DNA from: Gammaproteobacteria bacterium
GTDB lineage: Bacteria; Pseudomonadota; Gammaproteobacteria; PS1; Pseudothioglobaceae
NCBI GenBank assembly: GCA_003489145.1
Contig: DNJI01000109.1
Coordinates: 817-13,498 of the forward strand
DNA: 12,682 nucleotides
Direction of reading: 5' to 3'
Below the pieces are notes generated by a model. The model saw only the letters and a program-made list of their open reading frames with translations. It searched no databases and was not told where the DNA came from. A program made the position numbers and the translations under genes. Position 1 is the first letter of the stretch, and each line of letters opens with the position of its first letter. Below are positions 1-6,775 of the stretch, piece by piece.

Positions 1-51
1 GGTGAGTAATCTATAAGGGTGGGTAATATATAAAGGTGGGTAATAGTTAAA
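1..51. repeat. Three tandem copies of a 17-bp repeat
   Basis: Three consecutive 17-bp units (1-17, 18-34, 35-51) each begin GGTGRGTAAT and continue with an AT-rich tail ending in TAA followed by A or G. Units 2 and 3 share the first ten bases exactly and unit 1 differs at one of them. The array touches the window edge, so more copies may lie outside. No reading frame accounts for it. It lies about 80 bp beyond a strong terminator. Its role is unknown: tandem operator sites for a gene to the left, or a simple minisatellite, are both possible. Confidence 0.6.
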
Positions 52-132
52 TAATAATTAAGGGAAGAAGGAAGGGAATAATATGGAAAGATCTTTTTGT
101 TAATTAAGTGAGGGTTGGCATTAATAGACGAT
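52..132. other. AT-rich spacer with no recognised gene
   Basis: This stretch between the 17-bp repeat array and the terminator contains a purine-rich patch (around 60-76) and AT-rich DNA. I see no open frame with coding character, no tRNA and no convincing promoter. A weak minus-strand TTAACA/TATTAT pair could serve a gene left of the window, but its spacing is poor. Confidence 0.4.
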
Positions 133-161
133 AAAAAACCAGCCACAAGGGCTGGTTTTTT
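133..161 (-). terminator. Strong rho-independent terminator, bidirectional
   Basis: A perfect 12-base inverted repeat (A6-CCAGCC at 133-144, GGCTGG-T6 at 150-161) encloses a 5-nt loop. The GC stem is flanked by A6 and T6, so transcripts from either strand would end in a U-run. It lies 25 bp past the stop codon of the exported Trp-rich protein gene and most likely ends that transcript. It may also stop transcription arriving from the left. Confidence 0.9.
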
Positions 162-185
162 ATAGTCATGTTTTAAAGGATATAA

Positions 186-761
186 TTAATTATTAATTTT
201 TCGTGTTGATGATGCAGCTGGTGAAAGCGCATAACCTTGCTTTCCATAAATAGTGCTTGTATCACCAAAGGCATCGTTTGTCTGCTGTAAAGCATGATCT
301 CTAAGCACTCTGCCAACACCAAAAGTCTCAGCCTTGGCACGCACATAGCCATCTGACAAGCCAAAAGCTGCAAAATCATCAACAATAAATGTTTTATCTT
401 GGCCGCCAGCCTGTTGTAATGTTGAAGCAAAGTCTGTTTCCTTTAGCCAGTTACTTGGCTTAACTCTGTCTTGAAAACTAGACATGGTATCAACCGGTCG
501 AAACACTGGGTTTTGCCTATACTGCGTTAATGACACAGGGCGAGCACCGTAACGACTTAAATTTGCCGCATCATTTCTAGGCCCCCAGCTACCGCTAGTG
601 CCAAAAGGGTTCCAATCAGAGTTGTTAGCCCAAGGCGCTTGATTGTTATAACCAGTGCCCATACCAAAAGGCGACCAACTGGTGTTATTTCCATTCCAAA
701 ACGCACTAACCGTGCTTGAGGATATGACCAATATAGCGGCTAAAAACTTCATTCTTCTCAT
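186..761 (-). CDS. Exported Trp/Gly/Asn-rich protein, possibly sulfur-globule-like
   Basis: This encodes a 191-aa protein of unknown function. It has a clear Sec signal peptide: MRRMK, a hydrophobic core, then VSA with predicted cleavage after residue 20. The mature N-terminus begins FWNGNN and contains a repeated motif, NTSWSPFG then NSDWNPFG (about residues 26-54), plus GSWGP. This gives a Trp/Asn/Gly/Pro-rich segment of about 40 residues. The remaining 130 residues are more ordinary and soluble-looking, with no cysteine and no later membrane segment. The aromatic, Gly/Asn-rich exported N-terminus weakly recalls sulfur-globule envelope proteins of sulfur-oxidising gammaproteobacteria, but those are more repetitive throughout, so this is a guess. 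Three starts are possible: TTG at 770, ATG at 761 and ATG at 752. None has a strong Shine-Dalgarno sequence; 761 is preferred because it gives a typical Arg/Lys n-region. It has its own candidate promoter and a strong terminator, so it can be a single-gene unit downstream of the DUF1302 gene. Confidence 0.8.
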   Translation of the reverse strand: MRRMKFLAAILVISSSTVSAFWNGNNTSWSPFGMGTGYNNQAPWANNSDWNPFGTSGSWGPRNDAANLSRYGARPVSLTQYRQNPVFRPVDTMSSFQDRVKPSNWLKETDFASTLQQAGGQDKTFIVDDFAAFGLSDGYVRAKAETFGVGRVLRDHALQQTNDAFGDTSTIYGKQGYALSPAASSTRKINN

Positions 762-793
762 GGGATTCAATTATTAGGTTTAACTTGTATATC

Positions 794-823
794 ATTATAT
801 CATCATATAACGCCCACCATCAA
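794..823 (-). promoter_or_regulatory. Sigma70-type promoter for the Trp-rich exported protein gene
   Basis: On the minus strand, TTGATG (823-818) and TATAAT (799-794) are separated by 18 nt: 4/6 and 6/6 matches to -35 and -10. Predicted initiation is near 787, giving a leader of about 25 nt before the ATG at 761. The -35 falls inside the imperfect hairpin that follows the DUF1302 gene. This suggests separate expression of the exported protein in addition to any read-through. Confidence 0.55.
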
Positions 824-832
824 CGATGGCGT
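809..832 (-). other. Imperfect hairpin after the DUF1302 gene
   Basis: AACGCC and GGCGTT arms with an inner ATC/GAT pairing and a 4-nt bulge form an imperfect stem overlapping the DUF1302 stop codon. No T-run follows on the minus strand, so it is not a standard rho-independent terminator. It may stabilise the 3' end of the operon mRNA or attenuate read-through into the next gene. Confidence 0.3.
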
Positions 833-2121
833 TAAAACAAATAGCTCATTTTGGCAAAAATTCGATCGTTATTTTTGTAAGCGTTAATAATTAGATTGTC
901 ACCGCCAATATAATCAATGATGCCGCCACTAACTGATGTTTGATCATCTAGTGCATAATCGAGAGATATTCTAGCAGAGCCGCCATCTTGCCCATGACTA
1001 CCAAACACACTGAGCACCGCACTTAAATCTAGCGTTTGATTTAGATAGGATTGGTTAAAACGTACCACTTGCTGAACTTCTTTTTCTGGCTTATAGCCGT
1101 TTGATTTAATATTAATTGCAGTGGAATAATTATGGATATTTCTCATTGCGATTTCATAGCCAATTGATCCGTCAGTAATACCATTATACTCAAAGCCTAA
1201 TAAAGCATCTGTTCTAGCCTTGGCGTCACTCACCCCGTTATATTTAATATGATCAAAATGGGCAATTTCAGCCTTTAACAAATAACTGCCGGCAACCTTG
1301 TTGTAGGCCGCACCCAACATTTTTGATTTGTTATCATGGCTCAATATCGTATTGCTTTCTACTAAATAAGGCTTATCGACATAAGTGTCGGCAAAATATA
1401 GCCCCAGATCATAGCCAGAAAATGCACCCGTTAAACTCAGCGCAATACCAGTATTATCCAAAGAATCATCGGGCTTGCTGGTAGGCTTATTTGCTTCAGT
1501 TGGTTTAAAGTCAGAATACTGCATTGCATTCTTAGTAAAACGATTTTCATGCAAAGCAATAACCGACAAATTCAAATTGTCAAAATAATAATCCAATTTA
1601 CTCATGACTCTACCCAGACGCAAATTCTTAATATCAACCAAACCTGGTGTTCGGTTGTCTAATGGGTTTAGAATATCCGTTATTCGTATCGAATCTGACT
1701 TGCCCCATACGACGATCTGCCTACCAAGCTTAAAATCCAAACTTGGGGAAATTTCGACTTCAATATTGAGCTCGTTTAGGTTAATTTCATTTTCATAGCC
1801 ATCTGGAACGGTTCTGTTTTCTAGCTCATAAATAAAATCATGATAGCCTTTAAGGTTGCCGGATAATTTTATGCCGTTATCAAGCTTGTATTCACCAAGA
1901 ATATCAATCAAAGTTTTGAAGGATGATAAATCCTTGTCATTATTAAAGTTGTAATGTGTTTCTAAATCAACTGACCCATATAAAGCCCCTTTGTCGGGCT
2001 GAGTATTTTCAACAATTATTTCAATGTCTTCGTCGTCAAAACCATCATCGTCAAAACCTTCTTCTGCGCTAATCGATATAGATGCTGCCAGTGCAATACT
2101 GGCTAAAAACCACTTTGTCAC
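832..2121 (-). CDS. DUF1302-family outer-membrane beta-barrel protein
   Basis: This encodes a 429-aa predicted outer-membrane protein of the DUF1302 family. Residues 1-19 are a signal peptide ending SISA. The mature protein starts with a very acidic stretch (EEGFDDDGFDDEDIE, about 20-34), then alternating beta-strand-like segments, and ends in Phe (KMSYLF), the usual C-terminal outer-membrane assembly signal. The segment LGRQIVVWGKSDSIR (about 132-146) followed by DILNPLD is the pattern by which I recognise the family. DUF1302 proteins often sit beside RND exporters and LolA/LolB-like periplasmic proteins, as here, so this is probably the outer-membrane part of that pathway; its substrate is unknown. 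Translation starts at a GTG immediately after the TAA of the upstream gene with no spacer, so it is probably translationally coupled. AAGG about 7 nt upstream acts as the ribosome site. A 15-bp tandem DNA duplication encodes the acidic motif. Confidence 0.85.
   Translation of the reverse strand: MTKWFLASIALAASISISAEEGFDDDGFDDEDIEIIVENTQPDKGALYGSVDLETHYNFNNDKDLSSFKTLIDILGEYKLDNGIKLSGNLKGYHDFIYELENRTVPDGYENEINLNELNIEVEISPSLDFKLGRQIVVWGKSDSIRITDILNPLDNRTPGLVDIKNLRLGRVMSKLDYYFDNLNLSVIALHENRFTKNAMQYSDFKPTEANKPTSKPDDSLDNTGIALSLTGAFSGYDLGLYFADTYVDKPYLVESNTILSHDNKSKMLGAAYNKVAGSYLLKAEIAHFDHIKYNGVSDAKARTDALLGFEYNGITDGSIGYEIAMRNIHNYSTAINIKSNGYKPEKEVQQVVRFNQSYLNQTLDLSAVLSVFGSHGQDGGSARISLDYALDDQTSVSGGIIDYIGGDNLIINAYKNNDRIFAKMSYLF
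2030..2059 (-). repeat. 15-bp tandem duplication encoding GFDDD/GFDDE
   Basis: Two adjacent 15-bp units (2030-2044 and 2045-2059) agree at 13 of 15 positions and keep the reading frame. They encode GFDDE and GFDDD, which creates the acidic N-terminus of the mature DUF1302 protein. This is consistent with a recent in-frame slippage or duplication. Confidence 0.7.
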
Positions 2122-2928
2122 TTACAAGCCTTTTTCGATCGTACGAATGGTAAACATATCATCGCTGATGTCTTGATTAATCTCAACGTTGGAATTGCTT
2201 AAGACAGTCTTATGTAGTGTTCGTTTGCCTTGCTTGGTGGTCATGGTAGTAGTCATGGCCACCCAGATGCCGTCAATTTCTTCCAATTTACGCACATCCA
2301 TGTATTTAATACGTTTGGCTTTTTTCAAATAAAACTTAGCCCGCGTCAACACATAATTATCTTTACGCACATACAAGATACTTTTGATATAACCGGTTTC
2401 ATCAATAACTGCCTGACTTACAGGGGTTGATTCAATCACCCACACCTTCTCGTTTCCGCCCTTGCGCTTGATAGTGGCTTCTTTCAATAGCTTAAAGGTG
2501 TAGTCATCTAGCTCTTTATCGGTCATATCCGAATAAGAGAAATCACTACCCATAAAGGCGGCATCCTTATCACTTGCTGGAATGCGCTTGGTTTTTTTCA
2601 GCGCTGGCAAATACATCCACTGATCATCGTCTTTATCATCACCACTATAGTCATAAGTTAAAAACGCGGTATTCTTCACATCACTTGGTGATAAGAAAAA
2701 GATGGTTTTATGCTCAGTGTTGGCATCCACATCTTTGGCAAAAGTTCGCAATTGGCGCGTGCGTTTTTTACCTTTTTTATCAATTAAGGTCATTTGCATG
2801 GTTGAAATCAAACTAGCGCCATCATCTCTAGCATCAGCCTTTTCCATAATGCTTCTGGCGCTTTCTCCAGCAAAAGCACTTGATGTACCCAGCAGCACAC
2901 TTAGTGCAATTAATAACCGGTTGTTCAT
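2122..2928 (-). CDS. LolA-like outer-membrane lipoprotein-sorting family protein
   Basis: This encodes a 268-aa periplasmic protein of the COG2834 / LolA_like type. Residues 1-20 are a signal peptide (MNNRLLIALSVLL..SAFA) and the mature protein starts GESARSIMEKAD. There is no lipobox cysteine, so it should be soluble in the periplasm. Family-typical patterns are visible: DDDQWMYLPALKKTKRI at about 100-116 and FMGSDFSYSDM at about 125-135. The fold is expected to be a half beta-barrel that shields a lipid or acyl chain during transit. It sits between the RND exporter and the DUF1302 barrel, which suggests a periplasmic shuttle between the two membranes; the cargo cannot be read from sequence. 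The stop codon of the RND gene and this ATG overlap as TAATG. An AGGAG site ends inside the RND gene, so translation is probably coupled. The true LolA of lipoprotein sorting is usually shorter and lacks the DDDQW motif, so this is a paralogous family and not lolA itself. Confidence 0.88.
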   Translation of the reverse strand: MNNRLLIALSVLLGTSSAFAGESARSIMEKADARDDGASLISTMQMTLIDKKGKKRTRQLRTFAKDVDANTEHKTIFFLSPSDVKNTAFLTYDYSGDDKDDDQWMYLPALKKTKRIPASDKDAAFMGSDFSYSDMTDKELDDYTFKLLKEATIKRKGGNEKVWVIESTPVSQAVIDETGYIKSILYVRKDNYVLTRAKFYLKKAKRIKYMDVRKLEEIDGIWVAMTTTMTTKQGKRTLHKTVLSNSNVEINQDISDDMFTIRTIEKGL

Positions 2929-5342
2929 TACAAATCTCCTTTGTTGTGAATCATCAGCTTCAGGATAGCCGGCACCAAGAAAAAATCAGCCAATAATGCA
3001 ATAAAAATAGCACTGGCAGTTAAGATGCCAAAATTAAACATGTTGCTCATGGTCGCTGTCGTCAGCACTAAAAATCCCAAGGACAGTACAATTGAGGTCA
3101 CCACGATCGCTCTACCGGTACCCAGCAAGGTTAGCCTTACCGCCTTATCGACATCGTTATATTCAAGCTCATAACGCCTAAAATTATGCATAAAGTGCAC
3201 GGTATCATCCACCGCCAAACCCAGTGCAATCGCGCCAATCAACATGGTAAACATATCCAGTGGCATGTCTAAAACCACCATAATAGTGGATAAGAATAAA
3301 ATTGGTAGTACGTTTGGAATCATACTAATGAGTCCAATCTTTAAATTACCAATCAACACAACCATCATAATTGATATTAGTCCGAATGCCAACACATAGC
3401 TCACTGCGCTTGAATAAATAGATTTTTCCATAATGGTCGCCAACAAAACAGAAACACCGGTTAATGATACTTTGGCAATCCCTTCAAACTCCTTGTCTAG
3501 TTGAGTCTGTACTTGGTTAATGAATTGATTGTAGGCCAACGCATCAACATACGGCACCTTAACGGTCAATCTCGCCTTAGAAAAATCAGAACTAACAAAG
3601 TCTTGTAAGTCATCACTGCCACTATTCTCAAATAAAAACAACTCTTGAGCGATCAAATCTCTATTTTGTGGAATGGCATAAAACTCAGATTTATTCTCAT
3701 TTAATGCCTTGTTAGTCTCTTTAATGACATCTACCAAGCTAAGTGTCTTGCCCACAAAGTAAGCATCGGTTTGAATGCTATCAAGATACGCACTAGACTT
3801 TTCAATCTTGTTTAATACGTTTGGCTCGTATAGTCCGTTCTCTTTACCGGTATCAATAATCACCTCAAGCGTAATTGAACCTCTAAGCTTGTCGTCAACC
3901 ACCTCAGTTGCGACTCTTGAAGGGCTATCCTCAGGAAACCAGTTAAGCGGTAGGTGGGAAAATCTCAATTGAGAAGCGAAGAATATTGCCACCAAAATAA
4001 TTAAAGCACTAACCGCAACAATGGCTTTTGGATATCCGGTAGCAATGTTGCTAATGCCTAATAACAAAGCGTCCATTTTAGTATTGCCATGCGGATCTTG
4101 TTTGGCTGGTTTGTGCTTTATTTTCATCACACTCAGCAGTGCTGGTACCAGCACCAAGGTAAACAACAAGCCAACCAATACGCCAAGACTTGCAAAAGTG
4201 CCCAAATCAGCCACTGGGGCCACATCTGAAAATGAGAACGACCATAATCCTGCCGCCGTTGTCAATGAAGTCATAACAATGGCAAGGCCTGAGTGACCCA
4301 TCGCATAGCGCAAAGACGCTTTTGTATTTTTCGATTCAGTGAAATCCTTATAAAAAATTGCCAATAAATGAATCACACCACTGGTAATCACTGCCAGTAA
4401 AAATGACGGCATAATCTGGGTCACAATGGTAAATGGGGCGCCAGACATTGCCATCATTGACAAGGTAGAAATAACCGTGAACAACACCGCAATAATCGGT
4501 AAAAATACGCCCGACAACCTTTTAAACAGGAGAAATAAAACAAGGATAATCACAACCACCATCTTCTGAATAAATTGCTTGGTGTCTGCCCTCATGCTTT
4601 GTTTTAAAGTGCCGGCAATGACAGCAGATCCCGTCAAATAGATGTCAAAATCATCAGACTGAAAGTCTTTAATAATGGCTTGTGTTTTAGCAACAATTTC
4701 AGTGTTTTCATCATCACTCAAATATAACTGGGGCTCTGAATCACTTGCATCTTCTGCAAATTCATCTTCCTCGTCAACAACAATTAGATTGCCGTCAGCA
4801 TCAAAGGATGAGTAAGTTTGGGTGTCAATCACCAGAGTAGTAAAAGTCAGGTCTTCACTATAAAGCAAATTTTTAAATAATGGGTTACTTATCGCCCTTT
4901 GCTTTTGTGGTGTGATATCAGCCTGAGCCTTTGGCAGCGCTTCAAATAAGTCTTCAACAATCAAGCTGTCTTCATTGCCGTAAGTATTTCTGGCATTAAT
5001 TAAAGAGTTAACTTCTTCAATATAAGGCAGTTCATTCTCAAGCCTTTTGTGGAGTTTTTCAAGTTTTTTCAAAAAATCAAGATCAAAAATATCTTTTGTC
5101 TTAACCGCAATCAACAACTTCTCATCGCGGCCGAACTGGTCTCGAAAATCATCATAAGCCAGACGCATCGGATCGGTTTCATGCAAAAAACCTTCTGTCG
5201 AAGTATCCATGGTAAGGTGCTTAAGCTGCGAGCCCATCGCCAATACTAATAACAAGATCGCAACAATAACTTTCTTGCGATTATCAAAGATAAAATCTGA
5301 AAAATCTTCAAATTTTAGTTCAGTGCGATGACGCCAATTCAT
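2928..5342 (-). CDS. RND-superfamily (MMPL/HpnN-like) exporter
   Basis: This encodes an 804-aa inner-membrane transporter of the COG1033 'predicted exporter' branch of the RND superfamily. The duplicated architecture is visible: TM1 at about 24-40, a large periplasmic loop (about 41-258), a five-helix cluster (about 260-407), TM7 at about 438-456, a second periplasmic loop (about 457-640), and a final five-helix cluster (about 643-798). The second half keeps the TM10 motif GLAVDDTVHFMHNF (about 708-721) with paired Asp712/713, the usual proton-relay position. The matching first-half segment reads AVITSGVIHLL (about 317-327) with no acidic residue. The first periplasmic loop carries a very acidic stretch, DEEDEFAEDASDSEPQ (about 190-205). 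RND exporters of this type move hydrophobic compounds or lipids using the proton gradient. Neighbouring LolA-like and DUF1302 genes suggest a trans-envelope route. The ATG at 5342 lies 31 nt after the small upstream gene and has only a weak ribosome site. Confidence 0.9.
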   Translation of the reverse strand: MNWRHRTELKFEDFSDFIFDNRKKVIVAILLLVLAMGSQLKHLTMDTSTEGFLHETDPMRLAYDDFRDQFGRDEKLLIAVKTKDIFDLDFLKKLEKLHKRLENELPYIEEVNSLINARNTYGNEDSLIVEDLFEALPKAQADITPQKQRAISNPLFKNLLYSEDLTFTTLVIDTQTYSSFDADGNLIVVDEEDEFAEDASDSEPQLYLSDDENTEIVAKTQAIIKDFQSDDFDIYLTGSAVIAGTLKQSMRADTKQFIQKMVVVIILVLFLLFKRLSGVFLPIIAVLFTVISTLSMMAMSGAPFTIVTQIMPSFLLAVITSGVIHLLAIFYKDFTESKNTKASLRYAMGHSGLAIVMTSLTTAAGLWSFSFSDVAPVADLGTFASLGVLVGLLFTLVLVPALLSVMKIKHKPAKQDPHGNTKMDALLLGISNIATGYPKAIVAVSALIILVAIFFASQLRFSHLPLNWFPEDSPSRVATEVVDDKLRGSITLEVIIDTGKENGLYEPNVLNKIEKSSAYLDSIQTDAYFVGKTLSLVDVIKETNKALNENKSEFYAIPQNRDLIAQELFLFENSGSDDLQDFVSSDFSKARLTVKVPYVDALAYNQFINQVQTQLDKEFEGIAKVSLTGVSVLLATIMEKSIYSSAVSYVLAFGLISIMMVVLIGNLKIGLISMIPNVLPILFLSTIMVVLDMPLDMFTMLIGAIALGLAVDDTVHFMHNFRRYELEYNDVDKAVRLTLLGTGRAIVVTSIVLSLGFLVLTTATMSNMFNFGILTASAIFIALLADFFLVPAILKLMIHNKGDL

Positions 5343-5373
5343 AAGACCATGTCTCGGTTAAATTGTTGTAATA

Positions 5374-5610
5374 TTACTTAGAATCTTCTTTTTTAGCATC
5401 TTTGTCTTCTCTTGGAGGGCAGCCATTGTGTAATAACCACTGGTCTTCATGTCCAATCGCCTTTGCAAAGGCAGGGATTTCACACTCTTCGGCTGTTTTT
5501 ACCACTTCAGCTGTAGGCTCCTTCTCATCCTCGCCAATACCAAACAGCGCTAAAGCGCTAAAACTAAGTGTCAGGATTGACACTGTTAAGCCTGTTTTTA
5601 AACGGTTCAT
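5374..5610 (-). CDS. Small exported two-cysteine protein, function unknown
   Basis: This encodes 78 residues. It has a signal peptide (MNRLKTGLTVSILTLSFSALA, cleavage probably near residue 21), then a short charged mature domain of about 57 aa. Cys43 (EECEIPAFAK) and Cys64 (HNGCPP) are the only cysteines and could form one disulfide in the periplasm. The C-terminus is highly charged (REDKDAKKEDSK). I do not recognise a family. It is supported as a real gene by a good ribosome site, AGGAG followed by AAAAA and the ATG, by its position 11 nt after the DUF4395 gene, and by co-orientation with the RND gene 31 nt further on. It may be an accessory factor for the membrane protein upstream or the exporter downstream. 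No lipobox is evident. Confidence 0.75.
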   Translation of the reverse strand: MNRLKTGLTVSILTLSFSALALFGIGEDEKEPTAEVVKTAEECEIPAFAKAIGHEDQWLLHNGCPPREDKDAKKEDSK

Positions 5611-5621
5611 TTTTTCTCCTA

Positions 5622-6242
5622 TTATTTTCCAAAAATTAAAAATTCGATAATATCACCAAAGGCCAAATAAAATAAAACCAAAAGGGATAAAGCAAAGATT
5701 AGTTTTTGCGCCACATTTAGATATTGAATCGGCGCCCTGCCTCTGGAAAGATCACAAACCTCACCAGGACAGTGCTTAACTTTCTCATCATGAAATAGGT
5801 TATAAACCTTACAACCCGCACAAATACCAAATACTGCTTCAAAGAATAACAGCCCCAAACACAAAGCACAAGTCAAAATATTAACAGGGCCACGAATATC
5901 ATTCAAAACCACTAAATAGAACATGGTGGCCGCCAAAATAAAACCAAAACTCCAAGCCCATCTTTTTGGCTTAGCGTCTGTATATTCAGGTTTTTGGTTA
6001 TTAACAACCCAACGACCCACAATCATCGATGGTGCGTACTTTGGATTGATAAAGATTCGAATAAAAAAATCAAACAGAAAGACAGAAACCATTAGCTTGG
6101 TCGGGTCATTGTTACCCATTAAGAAGCCGTTCATAAAGGCCATGAAGGCAAACAAGAAAACAATACCTGCAGCTGCTCTAACTTCGCGCTCATTGAAAAC
6201 TAAAACATCATAGTCTTCGGCTTTTTCTCCAAATGCAAACAT
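5622..6242 (-). CDS. DUF4395-like membrane protein with six C-terminal cysteines
   Basis: This encodes an integral membrane protein of 206 aa from the ATG at 6242, or 208 aa from a GTG at 6248. The ATG is preferred because a GGGG-rich ribosome-site-like sequence lies about 5 nt upstream. About five hydrophobic segments are seen (roughly 25-45, 48-67, 100-117, 122-143 and 182-202, numbered from the GTG). The order of a conserved N-terminal NEREVRAAAG segment, an NPKYAPSMIVGRW loop and a GICAGCKVYNLF motif resembles DUF4395 (PF14340), whose function is not known. The cysteines are clustered: CALC (127-130), CAGC (143-146), C160 and C165. The first two pairs lie in or at the edge of a helix, which suggests a redox or metal role at the membrane; that is inference. 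It is the first gene of the leftward envelope locus, and the next start lies 11 nt after its stop. Confidence 0.8.
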   Translation of the reverse strand: MFAFGEKAEDYDVLVFNEREVRAAAGIVFLFAFMAFMNGFLMGNNDPTKLMVSVFLFDFFIRIFINPKYAPSMIVGRWVVNNQKPEYTDAKPKRWAWSFGFILAATMFYLVVLNDIRGPVNILTCALCLGLLFFEAVFGICAGCKVYNLFHDEKVKHCPGEVCDLSRGRAPIQYLNVAQKLIFALSLLVLFYLAFGDIIEFLIFGK

Positions 6243-6269
6243 ATCCACCCCACCACTGTGTCTATTAAA

Positions 6270-6290
6270 GATTGTGATTGTAACACAATC
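6270..6290. promoter_or_regulatory. Inverted repeat GATTGT-AAC-ACAATC upstream of the envelope locus
   Basis: GATTGT (6276-6281) and ACAATC (6285-6290) form a perfect 6-bp inverted repeat around a 3-bp centre, and GATTGT also occurs directly repeated at 6270-6275. It sits 28-48 bp before the DUF4395 start, between that gene and the tRNA. The geometry fits a repressor or activator operator. A minus-strand promoter here is weak: ATGATT / 17 nt / TTTAAT is the best pair seen. The locus could also be read from the upstream tpiA-secG-tRNA transcript. Confidence 0.35.
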
Positions 6291-6315
6291 ATGAATATGG
6301 AAGGGTAAGTGAATG

Positions 6316-6401
6316 TGGTGCCGATGGCCAGAGTCGAACTGGCACGAGCGTAGCTCACTACCCCCTCAAGGTAGCGCGTCTACCAATTCCGCCACATCGG
6401 C
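6316..6401 (-). tRNA. leuU: tRNA-Leu, anticodon GAG
   Basis: This is an 86-nt class II tRNA including an encoded CCA. The acceptor stem is GCCGATG/CATCGGC with discriminator A. The D arm reads TGGCGGAATTGGTAGACGCG. The anticodon arm is CTACC-TTGAGGG-GGTAG with anticodon GAG at 6367-6365. The long variable arm is GAGC-TAC-GCTC, and the T arm is GCCAG-TTCGACT-CTGGC. It reads CTC and CTT leucine codons. It lies 15 nt after secG, the same secG-leuU linkage as in E. coli, so it is probably processed from the tpiA-secG transcript. Confidence 0.97.
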
Positions 6402-6416
6402 AATAAAGTTTAGAAC

Positions 6417-6770
6417 TTACTCGTTGGGAATGTCGTTAATTTTGGTATCGATCATAGGTACATCAGATAGCATAACTGGCTCTGGCTCTATCACCACCTG
6501 ATCCATGACACTTTGTGGCACATCTGTTGCGCTTGTTTCGTTAGTTGCTAAATAAGCCAGTGTTAGACTGGTTAGAAAGAAACCTGTGGCAACACCGGCT
6601 GTTAATTTATAAATAAAGGAATTTGCGCCTCGAGAACCAAACACAGAGCCAGAAGATCCAGCACCAAAAGCAGCACCTGCATCAGCGCCTTTGCCATGTT
6701 GCATTAAGATTAATGCAACCAAGCCTAGTGCCAACAGTACATGAATAATAAGAACAACTTGAAATGACAT
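6417..6770 (-). CDS. secG: Protein-export membrane protein SecG
   Basis: This encodes the 117-aa SecG subunit of the SecYEG translocon, which helps preproteins cross the inner membrane. The family layout is complete: TM1 at about 4-24 ([20 protein letters not shown]), the conserved cytoplasmic loop [23 protein letters not shown] (about 27-48), then [25 protein letters not shown] (about 50-74) as TM2. The C-terminal tail (about 80-117) is acidic and Pro-rich, as is common and variable in gammaproteobacteria. The start is 5 nt after the tpiA stop codon, with AGG about 9 nt before the ATG lying inside the end of tpiA. tpiA, secG and the leucine tRNA therefore form one leftward unit. Confidence 0.97.
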   Translation of the reverse strand: MSFQVVLIIHVLLALGLVALILMQHGKGADAGAAFGAGSSGSVFGSRGANSFIYKLTAGVATGFFLTSLTLAYLATNETSATDVPQSVMDQVVIEPEPVMLSDVPMIDTKINDIPNE

Positions 6771-6775
6771 AATAA

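Noticed and set aside
173..430. Minus-strand 85-codon frame inside the Trp-rich protein gene
   Set aside because: It overlaps the signal-peptide-bearing frame in another phase, has no ribosome site and runs close to the terminator.
4021..4296. Plus-strand 91-codon frame inside the RND exporter gene
   Set aside because: Antisense shadow of a transmembrane-coding region; no ribosome site or family signature.
6313..6501. Plus-strand open frame across the leucine tRNA and the end of secG
   Set aside because: It is the reverse complement of a well-formed tRNA; such frames through tRNA genes are a frequent annotation artefact.
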